Positions 8,414-16,730 of a stretch of 33,699 bases of DNA are shown piece after piece (positions within the stretch are counted from its first letter, which is position 1; every line of letters starts with the position of its first letter). The notes under the pieces were generated by a model. The model had not been told where the DNA came from. It was given only the letters and a program-made list of their open reading frames with translations, and searched no databases. Made by a program: the position numbers and the translations under genes. The stretch is from Prolixibacteraceae bacterium (lineage in GTDB: Bacteria; Bacteroidota; Bacteroidia; Bacteroidales; Prolixibacteraceae), in assembly GCA_016938055.1 (NCBI GenBank), contig JAFGVJ010000008.1, positions 1-33,699 on the forward strand, given 5' to 3'.

Positions 8414-9187
8414 ATGGGGATTATCATTAAAACGCCCGAACAGATAGCAGGAATCAGGAAAAGCAGCCAGCTGGCGGGCCATGCGCTGGAGATGATCAAG
8501 GGCTTCATTAAAGAGGGGGTATCAACCGAAACCCTCGACAACATCATTGAGGAATACATTCGCGACCACGGGGCCATTCCGGCCACCAAAGGCTACAACG
8601 GCTATCCCAAATCATCGTGCATCTCCCTCAACGAGGTAGTTTGCCATGGTATCCCCTCGCCCGACATCATTCTGAAACCCGGTGATATTTTCAACATCGA
8701 TGTGACCACCATTCTCGACGGTTATTACGGCGATACCAGCAAAATGTACTGGTTGGGTGAAATTACGCCAAAAGCAAAACAGCTCATCGATGATACTTAC
8801 CATTGTATGAACCTGGGTATCCAGCAGGTGAAACCCGGCAGTTATTTTGGCAACATTGGTTTTGCCATTTCGCGATATGCCCAGGCCAAAGGCCATTCAG
8901 TAGTATACGAATTCTGCGGGCACGGAGTGGGTATTGATTTTCATGAAGAACCCCAGGTAGAACATACCGGTCGTCGCAACACCGGTCCCATGATGAAACC
9001 AGGCATGATTTTCACCATTGAACCCATGATTAACGAAGGAAAATCACGCACCAAAGTTGATAAGCATGATGGCTGGACTGCACGGACCATTGATGGCAAA
9101 TTATCGGCTCAATACGAGCACACCATTTTGGTAACCGAAACAGGGTTTGAAGCCCTGACTGATGTAACCGGTGAATACAGCGAATAA
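8414..9187 (+). CDS. map: Type I methionine aminopeptidase
   Basis: A 257-residue cytosolic metalloenzyme that removes the initiator methionine from nascent proteins. The five metal ligands are all visible: D96 (FNIDVT), D107 (YGDTSK), H170 (CGHGVG), E203 (TIEPMIN) and E235 (YEHTILV). H79 and H177 match the substrate-contacting histidines of the family. There is no N-terminal extension or SH3-binding zinc motif, as expected for the bacterial type Ia form. It has its own candidate promoter and is followed immediately by a strong terminator, so it is probably a single-gene unit. Confidence 0.97.
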   Translation: MGIIIKTPEQIAGIRKSSQLAGHALEMIKGFIKEGVSTETLDNIIEEYIRDHGAIPATKGYNGYPKSSCISLNEVVCHGIPSPDIILKPGDIFNIDVTTILDGYYGDTSKMYWLGEITPKAKQLIDDTYHCMNLGIQQVKPGSYFGNIGFAISRYAQAKGHSVVYEFCGHGVGIDFHEEPQVEHTGRRNTGPMMKPGMIFTIEPMINEGKSRTKVDKHDGWTARTIDGKLSAQYEHTILVTETGFEALTDVTGEYSE

Positions 9188-9190
9188 AAA

Positions 9191-9210
9191 AGCCCCGATG
9201 GAGCGGGGCT
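9191..9210 (+). terminator. Rho-independent-type hairpin after map
   Basis: AGCCCCG and CGGGGCT form a perfect 7-bp GC-rich stem around ATGGAG, starting 3 bp after the map stop codon. An A-run precedes and TTG follows, so the U-tract is short. It may also serve dsbD-side transcripts from the other strand. Confidence 0.75.
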
Positions 9211-9282
9211 TGTATCATAAACTTCGGAAAATATCGCTTTACTTTAGCTGTCAGATTTCCAAATTGTAATGAACTGTTGTTA

Positions 9283-11280
9283 TTATCTCTTCGCGAATTC
9301 AGCCAAAGCATCATCCAGAAACTTCACAAAGTTATCGGGATTCAAATCGCGGGCTTTGGGTTGCACCAGCATTTGCTCGTTGTGGTCCAGTATCACATAA
9401 TAGGGCTGGGCATTCACGCCAAAGCGGGCAATTTGAAAATCAGCATATTTTTTCCCGATGGTTTTTTTCACCTTTCCGTCGTATTCCGAAGTGACCCATT
9501 CCGACTCGGGCAATTTTGTTTTATCATCGACGTACAAAGCCACGATCACAAAATCGTTTTTCAAACGGCTTAACACACGCGCATCGCTCCAAACGGTGGC
9601 TTCCATTTCGCGGCAGTTCACACAACCATGGCCGGTAAAATCGATGAATAATGGCTTCCCTGTAGCCTTTGCACAAGCCAGGCCCTGTTCATAATCGAAA
9701 TAGCCGTTCAACCCATGAGGCAAGTGCAGCAGCTCCTTGAATTTGGGTTCTTCACAGCCTTCGGCTTTATCACCATTCATCACAAAATTGCTACCCGATG
9801 AGGCAACCAATGCCACTTCTTCCCGAACAATTTTATGCAGGTCGAAATCGTGGGTCGACATGGGCGGCATGTAACCCGAAATGGCTTTTAAAGGCGCACC
9901 AAACATACCGGGAATCAGGTAAATGACAAACGAAAAAGTCACGATGGATAGCATCAAGCGGGGTACCGAAATGAATTTCACTTCGCTGTCGTGTGCAAAT
10001 TTTAACTTCCCTAAAAGGTAGAAACCCATGAGGGTGAAAATGACAATCCAGATGGCAATGTACACTTCACGGTCGAGCAGGCCCCAATGGTAAGTTTGAT
10101 CGGCAATGCTCAGGAATTTGAGACCCAGGGCCAGTTCCACAAAACCCAAGACCACTTTCACGGAGTTGAGCCAACCGCCCGATTTTGGCAATTTGTTGAG
10201 CCATTGCGGGAAGAGGGCAAACAAGGTGAAGGGTAGCGCAAAGGCCAGCGCAAAACCAAACATTCCGATGATGGGTTTGAGCACTTGTCCACCGGCCGAT
10301 TCTACCAAAATGGCACCAACAATGGGACCGGTACACGAAAATGAGACTAAGACCAGGGTCAGGGCCATGAAAAAAGAGCCCAGGAAACCACCTTTATCGG
10401 CTCCCTTATCGGCTTTGTTCACCATCCAGCTTGGCAATACGATTTCGAACATACCGAAGAATGAAAAAGCAAAGATCACGAACACCGCGAAGAAAATCAC
10501 GTTAGGCAGCCAGTGCGTACTGAGCCAGTTGGCTGCATCGGGACCAAAAATGACTGCCACCAGTGTTCCAATCACCGTGTATATGGCAATGATGGACAAG
10601 CCGTACAATACTGCATTCATACGCGCCCTGGCTTTCGACTCATTGCTGTGCATGAAAAACGAAACAGTCATCGGGATCATCGGGAAAACGCAGGGAGTAA
10701 GGATGGCTGCCAAGCCTGCCAGAAAGGAAAACAGGAAAAAAATGAGCATGCCCCGATTGGTATCCACCTTAAAATTATCGGTAATCACAATAGACCCTTC
10801 TTCTTTCTCGACAGGAGTGGTTTGCTTACTTCCCATTGAAAATACAAAATCGGCTTCGGTTGGTGGGGTGCAAGTTTCGTCGTTACAGCTCATGTACTCC
10901 ACGTAGCCTTTCAATTTAGCAAGTTCGGGATTGGATATTTTTATTTTCTGAATAAAACGGGCCTGCTTGCTAAAGTATTCGATTTCCATATTGAAAATCT
11001 GGTCAAATACTTTTTCGGCTTTTGGTACTGTGCTTATTTCACCAATCAACTCAAAACCATCAGTATTTTCAAAAACGATGGAAGTGGCAATTGGGCCTCC
11101 TTCGGGCAAAACATTGGAATAAAGGTGCCAGCCCTTTTCAATTTTTGCATCGAAATACAATTCATATTCGGTGTCGGTGATTTTTTTCTGATCAAAAGAC
11201 CAGTTAACAGGATTGATAATCTGTGCCTGAGCAAACCAGGCTGTCAGTAGTACAACAAGGGTAAGGAGCAATCGTTTCAT
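9283..11280 (-). CDS. dsbD: Thiol:disulfide interchange protein DsbD
   Basis: A 665-residue inner-membrane protein that passes electrons from cytoplasmic thioredoxin to periplasmic thiol proteins, for example in cytochrome c maturation. Domains in order: signal peptide (about 1-19, ending AQA); periplasmic N-domain with the redox pair C132/C137 in CNDETC; an eight-helix-type membrane core with C197 in TPCVFPMIP and C316 in SCTGPIVG; and a C-terminal periplasmic thioredoxin-like domain with C553/C556 in GCVNC. All six redox cysteines of the classical three-domain DsbD are present, so the protein is complete. It is separated from upstream RNase G by 263 bp containing a terminator, so it is probably transcribed alone. 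Confidence 0.94.
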   Translation of the reverse strand: MKRLLLTLVVLLTAWFAQAQIINPVNWSFDQKKITDTEYELYFDAKIEKGWHLYSNVLPEGGPIATSIVFENTDGFELIGEISTVPKAEKVFDQIFNMEIEYFSKQARFIQKIKISNPELAKLKGYVEYMSCNDETCTPPTEADFVFSMGSKQTTPVEKEEGSIVITDNFKVDTNRGMLIFFLFSFLAGLAAILTPCVFPMIPMTVSFFMHSNESKARARMNAVLYGLSIIAIYTVIGTLVAVIFGPDAANWLSTHWLPNVIFFAVFVIFAFSFFGMFEIVLPSWMVNKADKGADKGGFLGSFFMALTLVLVSFSCTGPIVGAILVESAGGQVLKPIIGMFGFALAFALPFTLFALFPQWLNKLPKSGGWLNSVKVVLGFVELALGLKFLSIADQTYHWGLLDREVYIAIWIVIFTLMGFYLLGKLKFAHDSEVKFISVPRLMLSIVTFSFVIYLIPGMFGAPLKAISGYMPPMSTHDFDLHKIVREEVALVASSGSNFVMNGDKAEGCEEPKFKELLHLPHGLNGYFDYEQGLACAKATGKPLFIDFTGHGCVNCREMEATVWSDARVLSRLKNDFVIVALYVDDKTKLPESEWVTSEYDGKVKKTIGKKYADFQIARFGVNAQPYYVILDHNEQMLVQPKARDLNPDNFVKFLDDALAEFAKR

Positions 11281-11498
11281 CTTCTATCTATATCGTTTAT
11301 AATCATTTGAAAATGCATACAAAAAAACACATTGAACAGCTCAATAATAATTTTAGCAGAGGCTGTAAAACAGATTTTAAATGTAACAAATAAACAGAAG
11401 GAAGGTTATGGGCATGGTGACAATAATCACAAAGGGGTGGGTAGCGCAGGTATTTTAACGTTTATTAGGAATTTCGGAAGGCATATGATTGAAATAAG
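11281..11498. other. Intergenic region upstream of dsbD, nothing recognised
   Basis: This spacer contains poly-A/T tracts and no convincing gene. A 60-codon frame starting at a TTG (11332) has no recognisable features and was not accepted. No full TTTG/TAnnTTTG promoter was found for dsbD. Confidence 0.5.
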
Positions 11499-11523
11499 AA
11501 AACCCCGTGCCTGACGGGGTTTT
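11499..11523 (-). terminator. Rho-independent terminator after RNase G
   Basis: AAAACCCCGT and ACGGGGTTTT form a perfect 10-bp stem around a 5-nt loop (GCCTG). On the minus strand the T-run follows the GC-rich stem, about 20 bp after the stop codon of the RNase G gene, as expected for an intrinsic terminator. Confidence 0.85.
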
Positions 11524-11543
11524 CATTTTCCGGTCCATGAAGA

Positions 11544-13094
11544 TCAGAAAATAATCTCTTCCAAAGATTCGTCAAAATAATGAGCTTCGAGCAATTGGAT
11601 GTTCTCGTCAGCTATCACTTCAATTCTTTTTTTGTACTTCCAACGCCATTTTCTCAAAATCGATAAAACACCTTTTTTCAGGTAAGCATCCACAAAAGGA
11701 TGCACATGAATGATGATTTTTTTGTGGTTCAGATCGGAAAAGATGTAGTCGATCTTACTGGCAATTTCATCGGTAAATAAAATGGTTGGAGTTACCTTCC
11801 CAGTTCCCTTACAAACCGGACATCCCTCGGCGATGTCGATGTTTTCTTCAGGGCGAACTCTTTGTCGTGTAATCTGCATCAAGCAAAACTTACTTAAAGG
11901 CAGTATGTGATGCTTGGTTCGGTCAATTTCCATGACCTCTTTCATTTTGTTGTACACTTTGTGGCGGTTTTCGGCATCGTGCATATCGATGAAGTCGATC
12001 ACAATAATACCGCCCATGTCCCTTAAACGTAGCTGGCGTGCAATTTCATTGCACGCAGCGAGGTTGACTTCAAGAGCGTTTGTTTCCTGGTCGTTACCGG
12101 CCTTGGCTCTGTTGCCGCTGTTCACATCAATTACATGGAAGGCTTCAGTATGTTCAATAATGAGGTAAGCCCCACTTTTGAAGGTTACTGTTTTGCCAAA
12201 TAATGCTTTAATCTGCTTGTCGATTCCAAAGGAATCGAACATTGGCACCTTTTTGTCATAGAACTTAACGGTTTTCTTTTTATCGGGAGCTATTCCGGCA
12301 ATATAATCAGTCACTTCTTCAAAGACAGCAAAGTCGTTGATATAAATGTTACTGAATTCGGGGGTGTAGATGTCGCGCAAAAGGGAAGTCGTTCTGCTGA
12401 GCTCACCCAGCACAAGGCCTGGGGCCTGAACTTTTTTCAATTTTGGCAATATCGATTCCCACCTGTTTACCAGTCTTTTTAACTCCTGATCCAAATCAGC
12501 CACCCGCTTCCCTTCGGAAGCTGTTCTGATAATGACTCCGTAATTACGTGGTTTGATACTTTGAATAAGTTTTTTTAACCGGTTACGTTCTTCAACGGTT
12601 TCAATCTTTTGCGATACCGATATTTTATCACTAAAGGGCACCAGTACCATGTATCTTCCTGCAATGGATAATTCGGAAGTAAGCCTTGGACCTTTAGTGG
12701 ATATGGGTTCCTTGGCAATTTGTACCATGATGCTCTGACCGGCACGCAACTGTTGGGTAATCTTCCCGTTTTTGTCAATATCTGGTTCGGGATGCAACTT
12801 GATGGTGGGTATAAACCTACCCTTTGATGAAGTTGCATTGTGTAAAAACTTATTCAAAGTAGCGAATTGAGGGCCCATGTCGAGGTAATGCAAAAAAGCA
12901 TCCTTTTCATAGCCAACGTCAACAAAAGAAGCATTCAGCCCGGGCATGATTTTTTTTACTTTTCCGAGGTAAATATCGCCCACTGCGAACTTCGTGCCAC
13001 TTTTCTCCCTGGTCAACTCTACGATACGTTTGTCTTCGATCAAAACAATCACAATCTCAGAGGGACTAACGTTAATAAATAACTCGCTACTCAC
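11544..13094 (-). CDS. rng: Ribonuclease E/G family endoribonuclease (RNase G)
   Basis: A 516-residue endoribonuclease of the RNase G size class, lacking the long degradosome scaffold of RNase E. An S1-like RNA-binding region covers about residues 38-125 (GDIYLGKVKKIMPGLNASFVDVG). The DNase I-like catalytic domain shows the metal-binding aspartates D323 (VIDVNSG) and D367 (IVIDFID). The Zn-link cysteines C425 and C428 are in CPVCKGTG, required in the family for dimerisation. Known roles are 16S rRNA 5'-end maturation and mRNA turnover. It lies downstream of HU and the small basic gene, but a 14-bp hairpin separates them, so it probably has its own promoter in 13095-13151, where no clear consensus was found. 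Confidence 0.94.
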   Translation of the reverse strand: MSSELFINVSPSEIVIVLIEDKRIVELTREKSGTKFAVGDIYLGKVKKIMPGLNASFVDVGYEKDAFLHYLDMGPQFATLNKFLHNATSSKGRFIPTIKLHPEPDIDKNGKITQQLRAGQSIMVQIAKEPISTKGPRLTSELSIAGRYMVLVPFSDKISVSQKIETVEERNRLKKLIQSIKPRNYGVIIRTASEGKRVADLDQELKRLVNRWESILPKLKKVQAPGLVLGELSRTTSLLRDIYTPEFSNIYINDFAVFEEVTDYIAGIAPDKKKTVKFYDKKVPMFDSFGIDKQIKALFGKTVTFKSGAYLIIEHTEAFHVIDVNSGNRAKAGNDQETNALEVNLAACNEIARQLRLRDMGGIIVIDFIDMHDAENRHKVYNKMKEVMEIDRTKHHILPLSKFCLMQITRQRVRPEENIDIAEGCPVCKGTGKVTPTILFTDEIASKIDYIFSDLNHKKIIIHVHPFVDAYLKKGVLSILRKWRWKYKKRIEVIADENIQLLEAHYFDESLEEIIF

Positions 13095-13151
13095 ATTAAA
13101 AATTTTAAGGGAGAATTAATAAATATGTATAAGAACTTAAATTCATAAAAG

Positions 13152-13188
13152 GATTAAACCTAAGTAGCATAGCAACTTAGGTTTAATC
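13152..13188 (-). terminator. Perfect 14-bp hairpin between the small basic gene and rng
   Basis: GATTAAACCTAAGT and ACTTAGGTTTAATC are exact reverse complements around a 9-nt loop. It lies 37 bp after the stop of the 30-residue gene on the minus strand and is followed on that strand by TTTTAT. It is AT-rich compared with the other terminators here, so a regulatory or processing role ahead of rng is also possible. Confidence 0.55.
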
Positions 13189-13225
13189 GTAATTTTTTCA
13201 AAATTAAGCTGGCTTTGCTTAAAGA

Positions 13226-13318
13226 TTATTTCTTGCTCTTATGGCGGTTTTTTCTTAATCTTTTTTTACGCTTATGCGTTGCCATCTTATGTCTTTTTCT
13301 TTTCTTTCCGCTAGGCAT
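13226..13318 (-). CDS. 30-residue Lys/Arg/His-rich protein, possibly ribosome-associated
   Basis: An ATG at 13318 opens a 30-codon frame ending at TAA 13226. It begins MPSGKKRKRHKMATHKRKK and ends NRHKSKK; about two thirds of the residues are Lys, Arg or His, with no acidic residue. It starts 6 bp after the HU stop codon on the same strand, which points to a two-gene transcript. Composition and size resemble very small ribosomal proteins such as bL34, bL36 or Thx, but it matches none of them. From memory, short proteins of this kind are conserved beside HU genes across Bacteroidota, and a phylum-specific small ribosomal protein has been described; whether this is that protein cannot be settled here. 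Gene finders usually miss it because of its length. Confidence 0.75.
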   Translation of the reverse strand: MPSGKKRKRHKMATHKRKKRLRKNRHKSKK

Positions 13319-13324
13319 AATAAT

Positions 13325-13609
13325 CTATTTTACTTTGTCTTTCACGTGATTCACAAATGTCTTAGCAGGTTTAAATGCCGGGATGTTGTGCTCAGGAATA
13401 ATAATGGTTGTGTTTTTGGAAATGTTACGAGCAGTTTTTTCAGCTCTTTTCTTCACGATAAAACTACCAAATCCTCTAAGGTAAACGTTGTTCCCGTCAA
13501 CTAATGAATCTTTCACTGACTCCATAAAAGCCTCTACAGTTTTCTGAACAGTTACTTTTTCAATTCCTGTGTTCTTTGAAATCTCGTTTACAATATCTGC
13601 TTTTGTCAT
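13325..13609 (-). CDS. HU-family DNA-binding protein
   Basis: A 94-residue histone-like protein. N-terminal helices MTKADIVNEISKNTGIEKVTVQKTVEAF are followed by the family signature RGFGSFIVKKRAEKTARN. The beta-arm has IIIPEHNIPAFKPAKTF, with the Pro that intercalates in DNA in this family. It binds and bends DNA as a dimer and organises the nucleoid; HU and IHF subunits cannot be told apart safely here. It is divergent from mutY, and the 30-residue basic gene follows directly, so both are likely driven by the promoter at 13656-13689. Confidence 0.93.
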   Translation of the reverse strand: MTKADIVNEISKNTGIEKVTVQKTVEAFMESVKDSLVDGNNVYLRGFGSFIVKKRAEKTARNISKNTTIIIPEHNIPAFKPAKTFVNHVKDKVK

Positions 13610-13655
13610 TGCTTAAAATATTTAATTATCAACTATTTATTCCACAATCGGTTGG

Positions 13656-13689
13656 CAAAGATAATTTTTTTCCAATAATAAATACCAAA
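13656..13689 (-). promoter_or_regulatory. Candidate promoter for HU and the small basic gene
   Basis: On the minus strand a TTTG (13689-13686) is followed after 22 nt by TATCTTTG (13663-13656), a full match to the -7 consensus. The HU start codon is 46 bp further on. Spacing is 1 nt longer than the usual 19-21. Confidence 0.5.
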
Positions 13690-13731
13690 CAAAGCTGAAT
13701 TTTTTTCGTTTTATTGGATAGTGTAAAACAT

Positions 13732-13740
13732 GGAGGAAGG
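13732..13740 (+). promoter_or_regulatory. Strong Shine-Dalgarno sequence before the TTG start of mutY
   Basis: GGAGGAAGG ends 2 bp before the TTG at 13743; the GGAGG core is 6 nt from the start codon. The ATG at 13730 is out of frame with mutY and its frame stops within 16 codons. This site therefore decides the TTG start. Such motifs are rare in Bacteroidota, where most genes lack them. Confidence 0.6.
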
Positions 13741-13742
13741 TC

Positions 13743-14798
13743 TTGGATTTCAGCAACAAAATTTTATTGTGGTATAGGCAGAACATGCGTGATTTGCCCT
13801 GGCGACATGAGTCTGACCCTTACAGGGTGTGGATTTCAGAGATAATTTTACAACAAACGCGTATCGATCAGGGCATTGGATACTACCTGCGCTTTATCGA
13901 GCGTTTCCCAAACCTGAGCATCCTGGCTGAAGCCAGTGAAGATGAAATACTCAAAATGTGGCAGGGGCTTGGCTATTATTCAAGGGCCAGAAATTTACTG
14001 ACCGGTGCCCGTCAAATAGCCAAACTGCATCAGGGTCAGCTTCCGGGCAATGCTAAACAATTAAAAACCATCAAAGGAATTGGTGACTATACTGCGGCTG
14101 CCATTGCTTCCATCGCATTCAATGAGGCAGTCCCGGCCATCGATGGAAATGTCTATCGGGTATTATCACGTATTTTTGGCATCGAAACCCCGATCGATAG
14201 CAGCGAAGGAAAAAAAACATTTGCCAAACTTGCTGCAAGCTTAATGCACATTGAACACCCGGGTGATTATAATCAGGCTTTGATGGAATTCGGGGCTTTG
14301 CATTGTAAACCAGCCCAGCCTCTTTGCCAAAGTTGTCCTTTCCAAAACGAATGTATGGCCTTTCAGCTCAAAAAGGTACAGGACCTGCCGGTGAAAACGA
14401 AAAAAATCAAGCCTGCAAACCGATATCTCTATTATATTGTAGTGGAGGAACAAAGTGCAGTTTATCTGAAAAAAAGGATCGCTGCCGATATCTGGAAAAA
14501 CTTGTATGATTTTCCCCTGATTGAAACACCTGTTGCAACACCTGTTGAACAAGTAATGGGTTCTTCTGCCTGGAAGTCACTTTTCGGCAGTGCTACTGTC
14601 GAAATCAAAGCCATATCTGAAAACATCCATCACCTGCTGACTCACCAGCACCTCCATGTGCGGTTTATCCATGTCGCATTAAAAAATGGAAAGTTTATGC
14701 ATTCAAATTTTCTTAAAATCGATAAAAGAAATATTTTTGAGTGGCCGGTTCCGAAATTGATCGAGAACTACCTGAATGAGAAAATTGAAGGGCAATGA
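13743..14798 (+). CDS. mutY: A/G-specific adenine DNA glycosylase MutY
   Basis: A 351-residue repair enzyme that removes adenine mispaired with 8-oxoguanine. The N-terminal glycosylase domain carries E33 in the helix SEIILQQTR and the HhH-GPD aspartate D134 (VPAIDGNVYR). The [4Fe-4S] ligands are C188, C195, C198 and C204 in the C-x6-C-x2-C-x5-C pattern. The C-terminal half (about 225-350) is the NUDIX-like 8-oxoG recognition domain. The start is TTG 13743, because MDFSNKILLWYRQNMRDLPWR matches the usual beginning of the family, no in-frame ATG precedes it, and a strong SD sits in front. The next in-frame ATG (residue 15) would cut the first helix. It heads the mutY-ssb-gldE-gldD-PPTase series. 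Confidence 0.95.
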   Translation: MDFSNKILLWYRQNMRDLPWRHESDPYRVWISEIILQQTRIDQGIGYYLRFIERFPNLSILAEASEDEILKMWQGLGYYSRARNLLTGARQIAKLHQGQLPGNAKQLKTIKGIGDYTAAAIASIAFNEAVPAIDGNVYRVLSRIFGIETPIDSSEGKKTFAKLAASLMHIEHPGDYNQALMEFGALHCKPAQPLCQSCPFQNECMAFQLKKVQDLPVKTKKIKPANRYLYYIVVEEQSAVYLKKRIAADIWKNLYDFPLIETPVATPVEQVMGSSAWKSLFGSATVEIKAISENIHHLLTHQHLHVRFIHVALKNGKFMHSNFLKIDKRNIFEWPVPKLIENYLNEKIEGQ

Positions 14799-14921
14799 TG
14801 CAGTTCATGTCCCAAAAATGCGGTTTTGTTAAAAAAAATGACAGATTTGCCTTCGAAAATCTCATCGTAAGCCATCAATTTGTAGCTTTATGTGCATGTT
14901 TAACTCTTAAAACCTCAAACA

Positions 14922-15356
14922 ATGTCTGTAAACAAAGTAATTTTAGTGGGCAACGTTGGCAAAGATGCCGAAGTTCGTCACATTGACAATGGCGTTGCTG
15001 TAGCAACATTCTCATTGGCTACAAGTGAGACTTACACCGCCAAAAATGGCGAAAAAGTAACCAACACCGAATGGCACAACATTGTAGCCTGGAGAGGACT
15101 GGCCGAATTCGCCGGCAAATACATCCAGAAAGGCCGTCAACTTTTTATTGAAGGTCAGATCAGAACCCGTTCATACGACGATAAGGACGGAGTTAAAAAG
15201 TACATCACTGAAATTGTGGCCAATTCCATCCAGTTGCTCGGTCGAAAAGAAAATGGCAGCAACACCGGGGAAGAATACCAAAAACCCGAAGAAAAAATGT
15301 CGGTGGAAGACAACAATTTCAGCGCCGGCGATGTCGCCGACGATTTACCGTTTTAA
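14922..15356 (+). CDS. ssb: Single-stranded DNA-binding protein
   Basis: A 144-residue protein with an N-terminal OB fold (about 1-108) starting MSVNKVILVGNVGKDAEVRHIDNGVAVA in the classical way, including the TEWHNIVAWRGLAEF core. A flexible tail follows, ending in DDLPF, the acidic tip through which SSB proteins recruit replication and repair partners. It coats single-stranded DNA as a tetramer. It is separated from mutY by 123 bp, in which only a weak TAGCTTTA (14883-14890) resembles a -7 element, so it may be transcribed both with mutY and from its own promoter. Confidence 0.96.
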   Translation: MSVNKVILVGNVGKDAEVRHIDNGVAVATFSLATSETYTAKNGEKVTNTEWHNIVAWRGLAEFAGKYIQKGRQLFIEGQIRTRSYDDKDGVKKYITEIVANSIQLLGRKENGSNTGEEYQKPEEKMSVEDNNFSAGDVADDLPF

Positions 15357-15374
15357 AACCTAAATTCGCTGATT

Positions 15375-16706
15375 TTGGAACCCGACAGTATTCCTCCTTC
15401 ACCCTTGTGGGACATTCAATTTTACCAGGTAGAAACTTTTCACCTGATTGGTTTTGCAGCCTTATTGTTGTTGCTCTTTTTTTCCGCGCTGATTTCGGGT
15501 TCCGAAGTGGCCTTCTTTTCCCTGTCGCCAACAGACAGGAACAAATTATCTGAATCAAAAAAGAAGATCCACCAGCTGATTCTTGAAATGTTGAATTTGC
15601 CCGAGAAATTGTTGGCAACAATCCTGGTTGCCAACAATTTTATCAATGTGGGCATTGTCATTCTTTCCACTTACATGGTTAACAACCTGGTGGATTTCAC
15701 CAATGAACCCATCGTGGGCTTCATCATGGAAGTGGTAGTGATCACCTTCGTCATTCTTTTGTTTGGTGAAATTTTACCAAAAATTTATGCCAGCAGCTAT
15801 AGCCTGCCCTTTGCCGGTTTCATGGCCCGTCCACTAAAAATTCTTTCGGTAATTTTTTCTCCAATCATTTTTATCCTGATACGCTCTACCTCCATCGTCA
15901 ACAGGCGCATTTCGAGGTACAATAAAAATCTTTCTATCGACGAATTGTCGCAAGCATTTGAACTGACCGATGAAAATGAGTTCGACGAAGACAAGGGTAT
16001 TTTGGAAGGGATCATCAACTTTGGCTCTACCAGTGTGGATCAGATTATGACACCCCGAATCGACGTAGTAGCGGTCGATGAACAGTTCTCTTACCTCAAA
16101 ATAATTGATATTGTTAAAGAATCGGGCTATTCAAGGATCCCGGTGTACAACGAAACCTTTGACCACATTTCGGGAATTCTTTACGTGAAAGACCTGCTTC
16201 CTCATCTCGACAAACCCGATTCCTTTAACTGGCAGGTTCTTCAACGACCTCCCTACTACATTCCTGAAAACAAAAAAATTGACGACCTGCTGAAAGATTT
16301 TCAGAAAAACAAGGTACACATGGCCATAGTGGTAGATGAATATGGCGGAACTTCAGGCATCGTTACCCTCGAAGACATCCTGGAAGAAATTGTTGGCGAT
16401 ATCATCGATGAATTCGACGATGAAGACCGCCCCTTTGTAATCATCAACGACAATACCTACTTGTTTGACGGTAAAACGCAACTCAATGATTTTTATCGTA
16501 TTTGCAACATCGAATCGGGCTCACTCGATGAGGTGAAGGGTGATGCCGATACCCTGGCTGGTTTGCTCCTGGAAATGAAGGGCGATTTTCCCGTTCTGAA
16601 TGAAAAAATCAACTATCAAAACATCGACTTTACCGTTGAAGACATGGACAAACGCCGGATCAAGAAAATTAAGGTGGTATTTAACTTTGATTCCCCTAAT
16701 CTTTAA
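15375..16706 (+). CDS. gldE: Gliding motility-associated protein GldE (CBS/CorC-HlyC membrane protein)
   Basis: A 443-residue inner-membrane protein. A DUF21/CNNM transmembrane domain covers about residues 20-190, with LISGSEVAFFSLSPTD after the first helix. A CBS pair follows (about 215-345; MTPRIDVVAVDE and VDEYGGTSGIVTLEDILEEIVGDI), then a C-terminal CorC/HlyC transporter-associated domain. The family relates to Mg2+/Co2+ transport proteins; GldE is known to be linked genetically to GldD in gliding. The start is TTG 15375 (MEPDSIPPSP): no earlier start is in frame after the ssb stop, and the next ATG would remove the first membrane helix. It lies 18 bp after ssb and 24 bp before gldD. Confidence 0.92.
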   Translation: MEPDSIPPSPLWDIQFYQVETFHLIGFAALLLLLFFSALISGSEVAFFSLSPTDRNKLSESKKKIHQLILEMLNLPEKLLATILVANNFINVGIVILSTYMVNNLVDFTNEPIVGFIMEVVVITFVILLFGEILPKIYASSYSLPFAGFMARPLKILSVIFSPIIFILIRSTSIVNRRISRYNKNLSIDELSQAFELTDENEFDEDKGILEGIINFGSTSVDQIMTPRIDVVAVDEQFSYLKIIDIVKESGYSRIPVYNETFDHISGILYVKDLLPHLDKPDSFNWQVLQRPPYYIPENKKIDDLLKDFQKNKVHMAIVVDEYGGTSGIVTLEDILEEIVGDIIDEFDDEDRPFVIINDNTYLFDGKTQLNDFYRICNIESGSLDEVKGDADTLAGLLLEMKGDFPVLNEKINYQNIDFTVEDMDKRRIKKIKVVFNFDSPNL

Positions 16707-16714
16707 GGAAGTAT

Positions 16715-16722
16715 TACCTTTG
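16715..16722 (+). promoter_or_regulatory. Possible -7 element just before gldD
   Basis: TACCTTTG matches TAnnTTTG but lies only 8 bp before the gldD ATG, so a transcript from it would be almost leaderless. The nearest upstream TTTG is 25 nt away. It may be fortuitous, since gldD is probably read through from gldE. Confidence 0.25.
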
Positions 16723-16730
16723 TCGCTATC

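Noticed and set aside
8329-8589. N-terminal extension of the acyl-ACP thioesterase frame into map
   Set aside because: The extra 87 residues are antisense to the conserved map start and lack homology-like features; ATG 8328 gives the normal family N-terminus.
10106-10906. Long open frame (266 codons) antisense to dsbD
   Set aside because: It lies wholly inside a well-supported gene, has no recognisable motif and reflects codon bias on the opposite strand.
11332-11514. 60-codon frame in the dsbD-rng spacer
   Set aside because: It starts with TTG, has no recognisable features and runs into the terminator stem.
14795-14986. 63-codon frame between mutY and ssb
   Set aside because: It overlaps the start of ssb in another frame and shows no conserved pattern.
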